Below, piece after piece: positions 17,733-26,176 of a stretch of DNA of 64,000 nt. The notes below the pieces were generated by a model. It was not told where the DNA came from, searched no databases, and saw only the letters and a list, made by a program, of their open reading frames with translations. Location of the stretch: positions 39,605 to 103,604 of the forward strand of contig NZ_ATJV01000035.1 in NCBI RefSeq assembly GCF_000443165.1, in the 5' to 3' direction. The DNA comes from Thauera terpenica 58Eu. Its GTDB lineage: Bacteria; Pseudomonadota; Gammaproteobacteria; Burkholderiales; Rhodocyclaceae. The translations under genes and the position numbers were made by a program. Numbering within the stretch: the first letter of the stretch is position 1; each line of letters begins with the position of its first letter.

Positions 17733-18770
17733 ATGGATATGGAAATTGCACTGATTCTGGGCCAGGACGGCATCACCAACGGCGCGATTTACGCGCTGCT
17801 GGCGCTGGCACTGGTGCTGGTGTTCGCAGTGACACGGGTGATCTTCATCCAGCAAGGCGAGTTCGTGGCCTACGGCGCACTCACGCTGGCGATGATGCAA
17901 GGCGGCACGGTCCCCGCCACCGTGTGGCTGCTGCTGGTGATGGGGGTGCTGGTGACCGCACTCGACGGCAGCGCCGCCTTGCGCGCGGGCCAGGTGCGGC
18001 GTGCCGCAGCGGTGGCGGGCTGGAACCTCGTTTATCCGCTCGCGCTGCTGGCCGTGCTCGCCGGGCTGCCGGTCAATGAGCTGCCGCTGGCCGTGCAAGT
18101 GCTGCTCACGCTGGGCGTGGTGGTGCCCCTGGGGCCGATGATGTATCGCCTCATGTACCAGCCGATTGCCTCCGCACCCGTGCTCATCCTGCTCATCGTG
18201 TCGGTGGCGCTGCATATCACGATGGTCGGTCTGGGGCTGCTGTTCTTCGGCGCCGAAGGCCAGCGCACGCCCGCATTCAGCGACGCCAGCTTCGATCTGG
18301 GGCCGCTCATGATCAGCGGGCAGACGCTGTGGGTGCTGGCGGTCTCGTCCCTGCTCATCGTCGCGCTCTACCAGTTCTTCGAGCGCACGCTGTACGGCAA
18401 GGCCCTGCGCGCGACCGCGATCAACCGCGTGGGCGCGCGCCTGATGGGCATCTCGCCCACGCTCGCAGGCAAGCTCACCTTCTTTCTCGCCGCCTTCATC
18501 GGGGCGCTGTCGGGGGTGCTGATCGCCCCCATCACCACCATCTATTACGACACCGGCTTCCTGATCGCGCTCAAGGGCTTCGTGGCGGCCATCATCGGCG
18601 GCTTGGCGAGCTACCCGGTCGCTGCGCTCGGCGCACTCATCGTGGGTTTACTCGAGGCCTTCGCCTCGTTCTGGGCCAGTGCCTACAAGGAAGTCATCGT
18701 CTTTACCCTGATCATCCCGGTGCTGTTGTGGCGCTCCTTGAATAGCCGCCATGTGGAGGAAGAAGAATGA
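17733..18770 (+). CDS. LivH-type permease of the ABC transporter
   Basis: 345 residues with about eight or nine hydrophobic segments. Typical features are NGAIYALLALALVLVFAVTRVIFIQQGEFV at the N-terminus and the LivH signature RATAINRVGARLMGI (about 225-240) followed by IGALSGVLIAPITTIYYDTGF. It overlaps the next gene by 4 bases (ATGA) and lies 115 bases after the binding-protein gene, with the hairpin in between. Confidence 0.9.
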   Translation: MDMEIALILGQDGITNGAIYALLALALVLVFAVTRVIFIQQGEFVAYGALTLAMMQGGTVPATVWLLLVMGVLVTALDGSAALRAGQVRRAAAVAGWNLVYPLALLAVLAGLPVNELPLAVQVLLTLGVVVPLGPMMYRLMYQPIASAPVLILLIVSVALHITMVGLGLLFFGAEGQRTPAFSDASFDLGPLMISGQTLWVLAVSSLLIVALYQFFERTLYGKALRATAINRVGARLMGISPTLAGKLTFFLAAFIGALSGVLIAPITTIYYDTGFLIALKGFVAAIIGGLASYPVAALGALIVGLLEAFASFWASAYKEVIVFTLIIPVLLWRSLNSRHVEEEE

Positions 18771-20560
18771 GGCCCGATCGACTGCTGCTGGGCGGCTTCA
18801 TGGTGCTGCTGCTGGTGGTGCCTGTGGTGCTCTCACCGTATTACGTCACCTTGCTCAACTACATTGGTCTGTATGCCATGGTGGCGCTGGGCCTGGTGCT
18901 GCTCACCGGCGTGGGCGGGCTCACCAGCTTTGGCCAGGCCGCCTTCGTCGGCCTGGGGGCCTACACCACGGCGGCGCTCACCACCGCCACCGACTTGCCC
19001 ACCTGGCTGGCCTGGGTGGGCACTTCGCCCTGGCTCACGCTCGTGGCCGGGCTGCTGATCACCGCCACGGTGGCGATCATCCTCGGCTCGCTGACGCTGA
19101 AGCTGTCGGGTCACTTCCTGCCGCTGGGCACGATCGCCTGGGGCATCAGCCTGTATTACCTGTTCGGCACCATGCAAAGCCTGGGCGGGCACACCGGCAT
19201 CAGCGGCGTGCCGCCGATCTCGCTCTTTGGCTGGGAGCTCGACGAGGGCGGCGAGATCTACTACTTGATCTGGGTCTTCCTGCTGGTGGCGATGCTGACC
19301 ACCCACAACCTGCTCGATTCGCGCGAGGGGCGTGCCATCCGCGCGCTCAAGGGTGGGCGCGTGATGGCCGAGGCGATGGGCGTGGATACGGCGCGCGCAC
19401 GCATGATCATCTTCGTCATCGCCGCGCTCCACGCCTGTGCCTCGGGCTGGCTCTACGCCCACATGCAACGCTTCATCAACCCGACCCCGTTCGGTGTGCA
19501 TATCGGCATCGAGTATCTGTTCATGGCGGTCATCGGTGGCGCCGGTCATGTGTGGGGCGCCGTCGTCGGTGCGGGCCTGATCACCGTGCTCAAGCAGTGG
19601 CTGCAGGATTGGCTGCCACGCCTGCTGGGCGCGAGCGGCAACTTCGAGATGATCGTGTTCGGTGGCCTGATGGTGCTGGTGCTGCATCGCGCCCGCGAAG
19701 GTCTGTGGCCGATCCTGCGCAAGCTGGTGCCGGTGCGCGTGGCACCCAAGAAGATCGACGCGAACGCCGAGGCGCTGCCGCGACGCACCCTGCCCCAGGC
19801 CGGTGAGCTGATCCTCGAAGCCAAGGATGTGACGCGCAAGTTCGGCGGCCTGGTGGCCAACAACAACATGAGCCTGCAGGTCAGGGCGGGCGAGATCCTG
19901 GCCCTGATCGGCCCCAATGGCGCGGGCAAGAGCACCATGTTCAACCAGATCTCGGGCGTCGACACGCCCACCTCGGGCGAGGTCCTGTTCATGGGCGCGC
20001 CGGTGGCAGGGCGCGACTCGCGCGAGATCGCCCGCATGGGCATGAGCCGCACCTTTCAGCACGTGAAGCTGTTGCCGACGATGTCGGTGCTGGAGAACGT
20101 GGCCATCGGCGCTCACCTCAGAAGCGACAAGGGCGTGCTCAGTTCGGCCTGGCGCCTCGATCGCACGGAAGAAGCGCGCATCCTCAAGGAGGCGGCCTAC
20201 CAGATCGAGCGCGTTGGCCTCACCGAGTTCATGTACGAGGAAGCGGGCAGTCTGGCGCTGGGCCAGCAGCGCATCCTGGAGATCGCGCGCGCGCTGTGCG
20301 CCGACCCCTGTCTGTTGCTGCTCGATGAGCCGGCCGCGGGTCTGCGCTTCAAGGAAAAGGAGGCGCTCGGTGAGTTGCTCAAGAAGCTGCGTGCCGAAGG
20401 CATGGCAACGCTGATCGTGGAGCACGACATGGACTTCGTGATGGGCCTGGTGGATCGGGTGGTGGTGATGGAGTTCGGACAGAAGATTGCCGAAGGCCTG
20501 CCTGACGAAGTGCAACAAGACCCCGCGGTGCTCGAGGCCTATCTGGGCGGCGTGGATTGA
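18767..20560 (+). CDS. Fused LivM-type permease and LivG-type ATPase
   Basis: 597 residues. Residues 1-325 are a LivM permease ([58 protein letters not shown]). After a linker at about 326-345, residues 346-597 are a LivG ATPase with Walker [10 protein letters not shown] (382-390), signature LALGQQR (497-503) and Walker [11 protein letters not shown] (516-525). These are usually two proteins; here no stop or frameshift separates them, so the fusion is real in this sequence. Confidence 0.93.
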   Translation: MRPDRLLLGGFMVLLLVVPVVLSPYYVTLLNYIGLYAMVALGLVLLTGVGGLTSFGQAAFVGLGAYTTAALTTATDLPTWLAWVGTSPWLTLVAGLLITATVAIILGSLTLKLSGHFLPLGTIAWGISLYYLFGTMQSLGGHTGISGVPPISLFGWELDEGGEIYYLIWVFLLVAMLTTHNLLDSREGRAIRALKGGRVMAEAMGVDTARARMIIFVIAALHACASGWLYAHMQRFINPTPFGVHIGIEYLFMAVIGGAGHVWGAVVGAGLITVLKQWLQDWLPRLLGASGNFEMIVFGGLMVLVLHRAREGLWPILRKLVPVRVAPKKIDANAEALPRRTLPQAGELILEAKDVTRKFGGLVANNNMSLQVRAGEILALIGPNGAGKSTMFNQISGVDTPTSGEVLFMGAPVAGRDSREIARMGMSRTFQHVKLLPTMSVLENVAIGAHLRSDKGVLSSAWRLDRTEEARILKEAAYQIERVGLTEFMYEEAGSLALGQQRILEIARALCADPCLLLLDEPAAGLRFKEKEALGELLKKLRAEGMATLIVEHDMDFVMGLVDRVVVMEFGQKIAEGLPDEVQQDPAVLEAYLGGVD

Positions 20561-20571
20561 GGACGGATGCC

Positions 20572-21360
20572 ATGACACAGACTTCCATCACAACGCCGGG
20601 CAACACGGGTGCGCTGAACCCGGTGCTCGAGATCAAGGACCTCACCGTGTCCTACGGCAAGGTCGAGGCCCTCACCAATGCCAGCCTGACCGTGGGCGAG
20701 GGTCAGATCGTCACCGTGATCGGGCCCAACGGCGCGGGCAAGACGACGATGCTCTCGGCCATCATGGGTGTGCTCGGCTCCAAGGGTGAGGTGAGCTTCG
20801 ATGGCACGCTCGAGATCGTGCCCGAGGTCGAGCACATGGTCGCGCGCGGCATGACCCTGGTGCCGGAAAAGCGTGAGCTCTTCGGCGAGATGAGCGTCGA
20901 GGACAACCTCACCCTGGGTGCCTTTCAGCGCTACCGCATGGGCAAGCGCGACCAGGCGCAGACGCTCGAAGAGGTGTACGCGCTGTTTCCGCGCCTCAAG
21001 GAGCGCCGCGACCAGGCTGCGGGCACGATGTCGGGCGGTGAGCGCCAGATGCTGGCCGTGGGCCGTGCGCTGATGGCCAAGCCCAAGCTGTTGATGCTCG
21101 ATGAGCCCAGCCTGGGGCTGGCGCCGCTGATCGTGCGCGAGATCTTTCGCATCATCGCCGAGCTGCGCCGGCGCGGGGTGTCCATCCTGCTCGTCGAGCA
21201 GAACGCGCGCGCCGCCCTGCAGGTGGCCGACTATGCTTACGTGCTCGAGACCGGCCAGATCGCCATGCAAGGTCCGGCGCACGAACTCGCCGACGATCCG
21301 CGCGTCATCGAAGCCTACCTGGGACTGGGCGGCAAGCATCAGGCGATGCTGTCGACCTGA
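20572..21360 (+). CDS. LivF-type ATPase of the ABC transporter
   Basis: 262 residues from [10 protein letters not shown]. The ATG at 20572 is preceded by GAGGA; an in-frame TTG at 20557 overlapping the previous stop is a less likely start. Walker A is [13 protein letters not shown], signature [16 protein letters not shown], Walker [14 protein letters not shown]. It forms the second nucleotide-binding domain with the LivG half of the upstream fusion protein. Confidence 0.92.
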   Translation: MTQTSITTPGNTGALNPVLEIKDLTVSYGKVEALTNASLTVGEGQIVTVIGPNGAGKTTMLSAIMGVLGSKGEVSFDGTLEIVPEVEHMVARGMTLVPEKRELFGEMSVEDNLTLGAFQRYRMGKRDQAQTLEEVYALFPRLKERRDQAAGTMSGGERQMLAVGRALMAKPKLLMLDEPSLGLAPLIVREIFRIIAELRRRGVSILLVEQNARAALQVADYAYVLETGQIAMQGPAHELADDPRVIEAYLGLGGKHQAMLST

Positions 21361-21394
21361 ACCCGCCCCACACCGAAAAAAAGGACACCCTGCC

Positions 21395-21988
21395 ATGGAA
21401 GCGATGCGCATCCTGATGGACGAGCACCAGTCGCTGGCGGCGATCATTCACGCCATCCGTCACATGATCAAGGAGATCGGCGCCGGCCGCCTGCAGCCCG
21501 ACTTCAAGCTGCTCGCGGCGATGGTGCACTACCTCGACGCCTACCCCGAAAAGCGCCATCACCCCAAAGAAGACGCCTACCTGTTCGCGCCGCTGCGCGC
21601 GCGCACCCGCGACGCCGACGCGGTGCTCGACAAGCTCGAGGCCGAGCACGCCGACGCCGATGCGCGCATCGCGGTGCTCGAGGCCGCCGTCAAGCACTAC
21701 GCCAGCGGCGCAGCCGACGGCTTCGACAGCTTCCGCACCGCCTTCGACACCTACGCGAGCTTCTATCGCAGCCACATGCTCACCGAAGAGCGCGAGGTGC
21801 TGCCGCTGATCCGCAAGCACTTCACCGCCGAGGACTGGGCCCACGCCAACGCCGGCTTCATCATCGACGACCCCATGCACGGCACCCGTGCGCAGGATGA
21901 TGAAGACTTCAGCCGCGTCTTCTCCAAACTGGTCGCCTCCGCACCCGCCCCGATCGGATTCGGGGCCGGACCCTACAAGGACGACTGA
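21395..21988 (+). CDS. Hemerythrin-like HHE-domain protein
   Basis: 197 residues from MEAMRILMDEHQSLAAIIHAIRH; AAGGA lies 10 bases before the ATG at 21395. Iron-ligand motifs of the HHE domain are DEHQSL near 9-14, KRHHPKEDAYLF near 54-65, an EAEHADADARI helix near 85 and FYRSHMLTEEREVLP near 128-142. Such proteins bind O2 or NO at a non-haem di-iron site. It starts 34 bases after livF and precedes the terminator, so it is probably the last gene of the transporter operon. Confidence 0.88.
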   Translation: MEAMRILMDEHQSLAAIIHAIRHMIKEIGAGRLQPDFKLLAAMVHYLDAYPEKRHHPKEDAYLFAPLRARTRDADAVLDKLEAEHADADARIAVLEAAVKHYASGAADGFDSFRTAFDTYASFYRSHMLTEEREVLPLIRKHFTAEDWAHANAGFIIDDPMHGTRAQDDEDFSRVFSKLVASAPAPIGFGAGPYKDD

Positions 21989-22022
21989 AGCCGCAGTGCT
22001 CGTGCTCGGTGCTCGTGTAAAC

Positions 22023-22057
22023 GCAAAAAGGCCAGCCTCGTGAGCTGGCCTTTTTGC
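22023..22057. terminator. Bidirectional rho-independent terminator between the hemerythrin and phasin genes
   Basis: GCAAAAAGGCCAGC and its exact complement GCTGGCCTTTTTGC (14-bp arms) enclose a 7-base loop. T-runs occur on both strands, so it can end both the plus-strand transporter operon and the minus-strand phasin gene. Confidence 0.9.
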
Positions 22058-22074
22058 ACTAGCAAAGACCCTGA

Positions 22075-22656
22075 TCAGGCAGCGGTCTTGAGCATCGTAA
22101 CGGTTGCCTTGGTGCCCTTATTGACCGCATCGACAGCGGCAGCGGCAGCCTGATCGGCGTTGGTCTGAGCTGCTTCGGACACTTGCTTGGCGAGCTGAGT
22201 CGCGCTCTCGAAGGCCGACGAGGTATTCACCACCACGGTCTTGAGCGCCTGCACGGCGAAGTCCGATCCCATCGGCGCATTGCGGTTGAGCCCTTCAAGG
22301 GTGACGATGACGCCTTGCAGCCACTGCGCCATGCCCACTTCGACCTGCTTGAGCAGTTCGGTCTGTGCGCGCGTGCTGATCTCGGCGACGGTCCTGGCGT
22401 AGGTGAAGCCTTTCTGCAGCGACGGCGTGATGGTGGCCAGTTGCAGCTCGACCAGCGCCTTCGGGTCACGTACGGCAAGCATGGACTGGCTCAGCGCGAC
22501 CGCGTCGTCCATCATCGAACGGGCGGTGTTCAGGTTCAGCGCGGTGAGGTGTTCGGCGACGGCCATCAGGCTGTCACTGGCGGCAGACAGCTCGCTGACA
22601 CGGGCTTCAGCAGTAGTCTTGAGGGTGGCGATCATTTTCTCGGGGGTGGCGTTCAT
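22075..22656 (-). CDS. phaP: Phasin (PHA granule-associated protein)
   Basis: 193 residues from MNATPEKMIATLKTTAEARVSEL; AGGAG lies 8 bases before the ATG at 22656. It is an all-helical amphipathic protein with no signal peptide and an Ala/Lys-rich tail (DQAAAAAVDAVNKGTKATVTMLKTAA), typical of the phasin family. It coats polyhydroxyalkanoate granules. A perfect palindrome upstream fits control by the PHA-sensing repressor PhaR. Confidence 0.85.
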   Translation of the reverse strand: MNATPEKMIATLKTTAEARVSELSAASDSLMAVAEHLTALNLNTARSMMDDAVALSQSMLAVRDPKALVELQLATITPSLQKGFTYARTVAEISTRAQTELLKQVEVGMAQWLQGVIVTLEGLNRNAPMGSDFAVQALKTVVVNTSSAFESATQLAKQVSEAAQTNADQAAAAAVDAVNKGTKATVTMLKTAA

Positions 22657-22709
22657 GCTGTGCTCCTGTTTTGTGGTTACCCTGCATCGGTGCGTGGGGT
22701 GTATGGGTC

Positions 22710-22728
22710 TATGTTGCACTGCAACATA
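22710..22728. promoter_or_regulatory. Perfect palindrome TATGTTGCACTGCAACATA, candidate PhaR operator of phaP
   Basis: 9-bp arms around a single central base, 54 bases upstream of the phasin ATG. TGC-rich palindromes of this kind are known PhaR targets before phasin genes. The motif is seen directly; the regulator is inferred, and no phaR gene is in the window. Confidence 0.55.
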
Positions 22729-22792
22729 AAACAATGCAAGCTCAATTCCCGTTTGGGGTGATTTTCTTTCCATCCAAGCCGAAGGCCTTCCG

Positions 22793-23452
22793 ATGACGCT
22801 GAGCGCAAACCAGATCGTCATTCTCCTGCTGAGCTGGCTGGGCTATGCCGTGCTGCATTCGCTGCTCGCCGCCCTGGGCTTCAAACGCTGGCTGCTGACG
22901 CGCTGGCCAGACCTGGGGCCCGCCTACCGTCTGGCGTTCAACGTGCTTGCGGTGGTGCTGCTCATCCCGCCGCTGTGGCTGACCATGGCCTGGAGTGGAG
23001 CGCTGCTGTGGGCCTGGAGCGGCGCCTGGGCGTGGCTGGCGAACGCGCTCGCGCTCGCCGCGGTGGCGGGCTTCGTGTGGTCGACGCGCTACTACGACAT
23101 GGCGGTGTTCTCCGGCAGCGCGCAGTGGCACAGTCGCCACCGCGGCGCGGAAGACCCGGGCGGCCTGCGACTGTCGCCGCTGCACCGCTACGTGCGCCAT
23201 CCTTGGTACAGCCTCGGCCTGCTCATCCTGTGGACGCGCGACATGGACGAAGCGCGCCTGATCAGCACGCTGTGCATCACGCTCTACCTGTGGCTGGGCT
23301 CGCTGCTCGAGGAGCGCAAGCTGCTCGCCTTCCATGGCGAAGCCTACGCGCGCTATCGCGCGCGCGTCGCCGGCCTGATTCCGCTGCCCGGCCACATCCT
23401 CAGTGCGCAGGAGGCGCAGGCGCTGTGCCGCCTGCCGCCGCGCGCCGACTGA
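22793..23452 (+). CDS. Integral membrane methyltransferase-like protein (ICMT/PEMT type)
   Basis: 219 residues with four or five hydrophobic segments. The C-terminal half carries the isoprenylcysteine-methyltransferase-like pattern RYVRHPWYSLGLLILW (about 138-155) and the following EERKLLAFHGEAYARYRARVAGLIP. The substrate cannot be told from sequence. It is followed after 8 bases by the VanZ-like gene, suggesting co-transcription. Confidence 0.7.
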   Translation: MTLSANQIVILLLSWLGYAVLHSLLAALGFKRWLLTRWPDLGPAYRLAFNVLAVVLLIPPLWLTMAWSGALLWAWSGAWAWLANALALAAVAGFVWSTRYYDMAVFSGSAQWHSRHRGAEDPGGLRLSPLHRYVRHPWYSLGLLILWTRDMDEARLISTLCITLYLWLGSLLEERKLLAFHGEAYARYRARVAGLIPLPGHILSAQEAQALCRLPPRAD

Positions 23453-23460
23453 GCCCCACG

Positions 23461-24561
23461 ATGGGTCGCACAAGGTCCACCTCGCTGGCACGCAACCTCG
23501 CCCTCGCCTACGCGCTGCTGATCGCCTACGCCTGCCTGCACCCCCTGAGCGGCTGGCGCATGAGCGGCCTGCCGCTGTTCGACTACCTGCTCGCCCCGTG
23601 GCCCAGATACTTCATCCTCGAAGACCTGCTGTTCAACATCCTGGGCTATCTCCCGTTCGGCTTTCTCGCCGCCGCCGCCCTGCCTGCCACAGTGTCGGCC
23701 TGGCGCGGCGTGGTGCAGGTCACCGTGCTCGCGGCGCTGCTGAGCCTGGGTCTGGAAACTGCACAGAACCTGTTGCCCACGCGCGTTGCCAGCAACCTCG
23801 ACCTCGGCGGCAACATCGGCGGGGCGTTCCTGGGCGCGGCGCTGGGGGTGCGCTGGGGCCAGGCCTGGTTTGGGGCGCGCGGCTTCGTCCACCGCTGGCG
23901 CAGCGACTGGATCATCGCCGGACGCAGCGGCGAGGCCGGTCTGATCCTGCTCGGGCTATGGTTGCTGGGCCAGCTCAGTGCCACTGACCTGCTGTTTTCC
24001 AGTGGCGATCTGCGCAGCCTGCTCGGCATCGATGCACCACTGCCATTCAGCGCCGAGCGCTTCATCGCCTTCGACACCGCATTGACGGTCACCTCCATGC
24101 TCTCCATCGGCCTGTTCGCGCGCTGCATGATGCGCGCACGCAGCCCGCTCCCGATTGTGCTGCTGCTGGCGCTGGGCATAGGCGCCAAAACCCTGGCCAG
24201 CGCCACCTTCTTCGAGCCCGGAGCACCGCTGGGCTGGCTCACGCCGGGCGCCGAGCGCGGCCTCGCCATGGGCAGCGCCCTGCTCGTGGCCGCGCTGCTG
24301 CTGCCCCGGCTGCTGCAACACTCGCTCGCCGGCAGCGCCCTGCTGGCCGCCACCGCGCTCGTCAATCTGATGCCGGAGAACCCTTATCTGGCCTACAACC
24401 AGAGTCTCGCCCAGTTCAGCAACGTGCTCAACTTTCACGGCCTGACCGCGCTCGTCGACAGCCTGTGGCCCTTCCTCGCCCTCGCCTACCTGTCGGCGCT
24501 GGGGCTGTGGCGTGGTGAGCACCTCGCCGCACGCCCGGGCAAGGCCGTGCGCAACCTATAA
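23461..24561 (+). CDS. VanZ-like family membrane protein
   Basis: 366 residues from MGRTRSTSLARNLALAYALLIAY. The N-terminal VanZ-like domain includes FILEDLLFNILGYLPFGFL and LSLGLETAQNLLPTRVASNLDLGGNIGGAFLGA (about 50-125), followed by further transmembrane segments. The frame is open upstream of the ATG at 23461, but the VanZ domain begins here and the upstream part is out of frame with the preceding real gene. Its function is not established. Confidence 0.8.
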   Translation: MGRTRSTSLARNLALAYALLIAYACLHPLSGWRMSGLPLFDYLLAPWPRYFILEDLLFNILGYLPFGFLAAAALPATVSAWRGVVQVTVLAALLSLGLETAQNLLPTRVASNLDLGGNIGGAFLGAALGVRWGQAWFGARGFVHRWRSDWIIAGRSGEAGLILLGLWLLGQLSATDLLFSSGDLRSLLGIDAPLPFSAERFIAFDTALTVTSMLSIGLFARCMMRARSPLPIVLLLALGIGAKTLASATFFEPGAPLGWLTPGAERGLAMGSALLVAALLLPRLLQHSLAGSALLAATALVNLMPENPYLAYNQSLAQFSNVLNFHGLTALVDSLWPFLALAYLSALGLWRGEHLAARPGKAVRNL

Positions 24562-24562
24562 T
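24557..24562 (+). promoter_or_regulatory. TATAAT -10 element before the ferredoxin-like gene
   Basis: A perfect TATAAT overlaps the VanZ-like stop codon, 64 bases before the ATG of the ferredoxin-like gene. No good -35 is visible at 16-18 bases upstream, so activity would depend on other contacts. Confidence 0.3.
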
Positions 24563-24625
24563 CGACCCTTCCACTGCAACCCCTTCTGACGGCGCGCACT
24601 GTGCGCCGCCCCTGCGCGAGGCACC

Positions 24626-24949
24626 ATGAGCTACTTCAAACATCACGTCTTCTTTTGCTGCAACCAGCGCAACGCCGGCGATACCTGTTGCAACAACCAC
24701 CAGGCCAGCGCACTGCAGACCTACGCCAAGGAACGCAGCGCCGCACTCGGCCTCAAGGGCAAGGGCAGCGTGCGGGTGAACACGGCCGGCTGCCTGGGCC
24801 GTTGCGATGACGGCCCGGTGCTGGTGGTGTACCCGGACAACGTCTGGTACACCTACGTGGACAAGGAAGACATCGATGACATCATCGACAACCATCTGCT
24901 GCATGGCCGCATCGTCGAGCGCCTGCGCCTGCCGGAGGACGCCGCATGA
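24626..24949 (+). CDS. Thioredoxin-like [2Fe-2S] ferredoxin
   Basis: 107 residues. The fold is recognised from HVFFCCNQRNAGDTCC near 7-22 and NTAGCLGRCDDGPVLVVYPDNVWY near 52-75. The spaced cysteines (CC...CC and GCLGRC) supply the [2Fe-2S] ligands, as in other small shethna-type ferredoxins. It overlaps the next gene by 4 bases (ATGA), so the two are coupled. The redox partner is unknown. Confidence 0.85.
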   Translation: MSYFKHHVFFCCNQRNAGDTCCNNHQASALQTYAKERSAALGLKGKGSVRVNTAGCLGRCDDGPVLVVYPDNVWYTYVDKEDIDDIIDNHLLHGRIVERLRLPEDAA

Positions 24950-25611
24950 CGCGCACGCCGCCCACTGAATCCGCCCTTCTGCGCGGCGCCGAAGGCCACA
25001 TCGAAGTCCTCATCGATGCGCCCGAAAGCGTGCGCGGCGTCGCGCTCGTGTGTCACCCCCACCCCTTGTTTGGCGGCGCCAACACCAACAAGGTGGCGCA
25101 CACTCTGGCGCGCAGCTTCCGCGACCTCGGCTTCGCCGCAATCCGCCCCAATTTCCGCGGCGTGGGCCAGAGCGCGGGCGAGCATGACGAAGGCAATGGC
25201 GAAACCGAAGACATGCTGTCGGTGATCACCTGGGCGCAATCGCGCTGGGGCAGCATGCCGCTGGCGCTGGCCGGGTTTTCCTTCGGCGGCTACGTGCAGA
25301 CGCGCATCGCCAACCGTCTCGCCAACGGCATCGCACCACCGCGCCAGCTCGTCCTGGTGGGCATGGCGGCCGGCGAAACCACCGGTAGCGCGCGCCACTA
25401 CGAGACGCCACCGGTGCCGAAAAACATGCCTACCCTGCTCATCCACGGTGAGAACGACGAAACCGTGGCCCTCACCAACGTGCTCGACTGGGCGCGCCCG
25501 CAGGAGTTACCGGTGATTGTGGTGCCAGGCGCCGACCATTTCTTCCACGGCAAGCTGCACCTGATCCGCGATCTCGTCGCGCGCAACGTACACCGCGCCG
25601 ATGAGCACTGA
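24946..25611 (+). CDS. Alpha/beta hydrolase (CocE/YsgA-like small esterase family)
   Basis: 221 residues. Hallmarks are CHPHPLFGGANTNKVAH (about 36-52), NFRGVGQSAGEHDEGNGE and the nucleophile elbow AGFSFGGY (serine near 109). The acid lies in LIHGENDETV and the catalytic histidine in GADHFFHGKL. No signal peptide is seen, so it is cytoplasmic. The substrate is unknown. It is translationally coupled to the ferredoxin gene. Confidence 0.88.
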   Translation: MTRTPPTESALLRGAEGHIEVLIDAPESVRGVALVCHPHPLFGGANTNKVAHTLARSFRDLGFAAIRPNFRGVGQSAGEHDEGNGETEDMLSVITWAQSRWGSMPLALAGFSFGGYVQTRIANRLANGIAPPRQLVLVGMAAGETTGSARHYETPPVPKNMPTLLIHGENDETVALTNVLDWARPQELPVIVVPGADHFFHGKLHLIRDLVARNVHRADEH

Positions 25612-25777
25612 GCGGCGCTGAGGCGCAAGTACCCGAACCCCGCGCGGCGATGTGGATCCCGTGGTACACCCTGACGTGCACCCGGACGCGGATTCCCTGC
25701 GCGCTGCCCAGCCCGCCCCTCAGCAAACCCCGCAGCAAGTCCGGGGACACACCCGCCCCACCCGCCGGAGAGCCGCC

Positions 25778-26104
25778 ATGGCCGACACGCTTCTCGTTAT
25801 GACCACGGTGCCCGACGCCGACTGCGCCCATGCGCTGGCGAATGCGCTTGTCGAGGCCGGGCTGGCCGCCTGCGTGAACATCCTCGCGCCCTGTCGCTCG
25901 GTCTATCGCTGGCAGGGCGCCGTCGACAGCGCGCACGAGCTGCCACTCATGATCAAGACCACCGCAGCACGCTATGCCGCGCTCGAAGCGGCGATCCTCA
26001 GCCTCCACCCCTACGAACTTCCCGAGATCATCGCGGTCCCTGTGGGGCCGGGCTTGCCAGCCTATCTCGACTGGGTCGCGGCTGAAGTCGCTCCCCGTAC
26101 CTGA
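25778..26104 (+). CDS. cutA: CutA1-type divalent-cation tolerance protein
   Basis: 108 residues from MADTLLVMTTVPDADCA, the usual CutA length; the ATG at 25778 follows CGGAGAG. The frame is open 42 codons upstream but that part has no family similarity. CutA motifs are LAACVNILAPCRSVYRWQG and KTTAARYAALEAAILSLHPYELPEIIAVPV. It forms trimers and is often encoded beside dsbD, as here. Confidence 0.93.
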   Translation: MADTLLVMTTVPDADCAHALANALVEAGLAACVNILAPCRSVYRWQGAVDSAHELPLMIKTTAARYAALEAAILSLHPYELPEIIAVPVGPGLPAYLDWVAAEVAPRT

Positions 26105-26176
26105 TATCGGCCTGCCTTGCGCCCTTTCCCTTTCGCCCTCTCTCATGCCCCACCCACCCCGAACGCGAAGAATACG

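Noticed and set aside
18833..20578. Minus-strand open frame of 581 codons opposite the LivM-LivG fusion
   Set aside because: His/Gln/Arg-rich shadow of a gene with intact Walker motifs on the plus strand.
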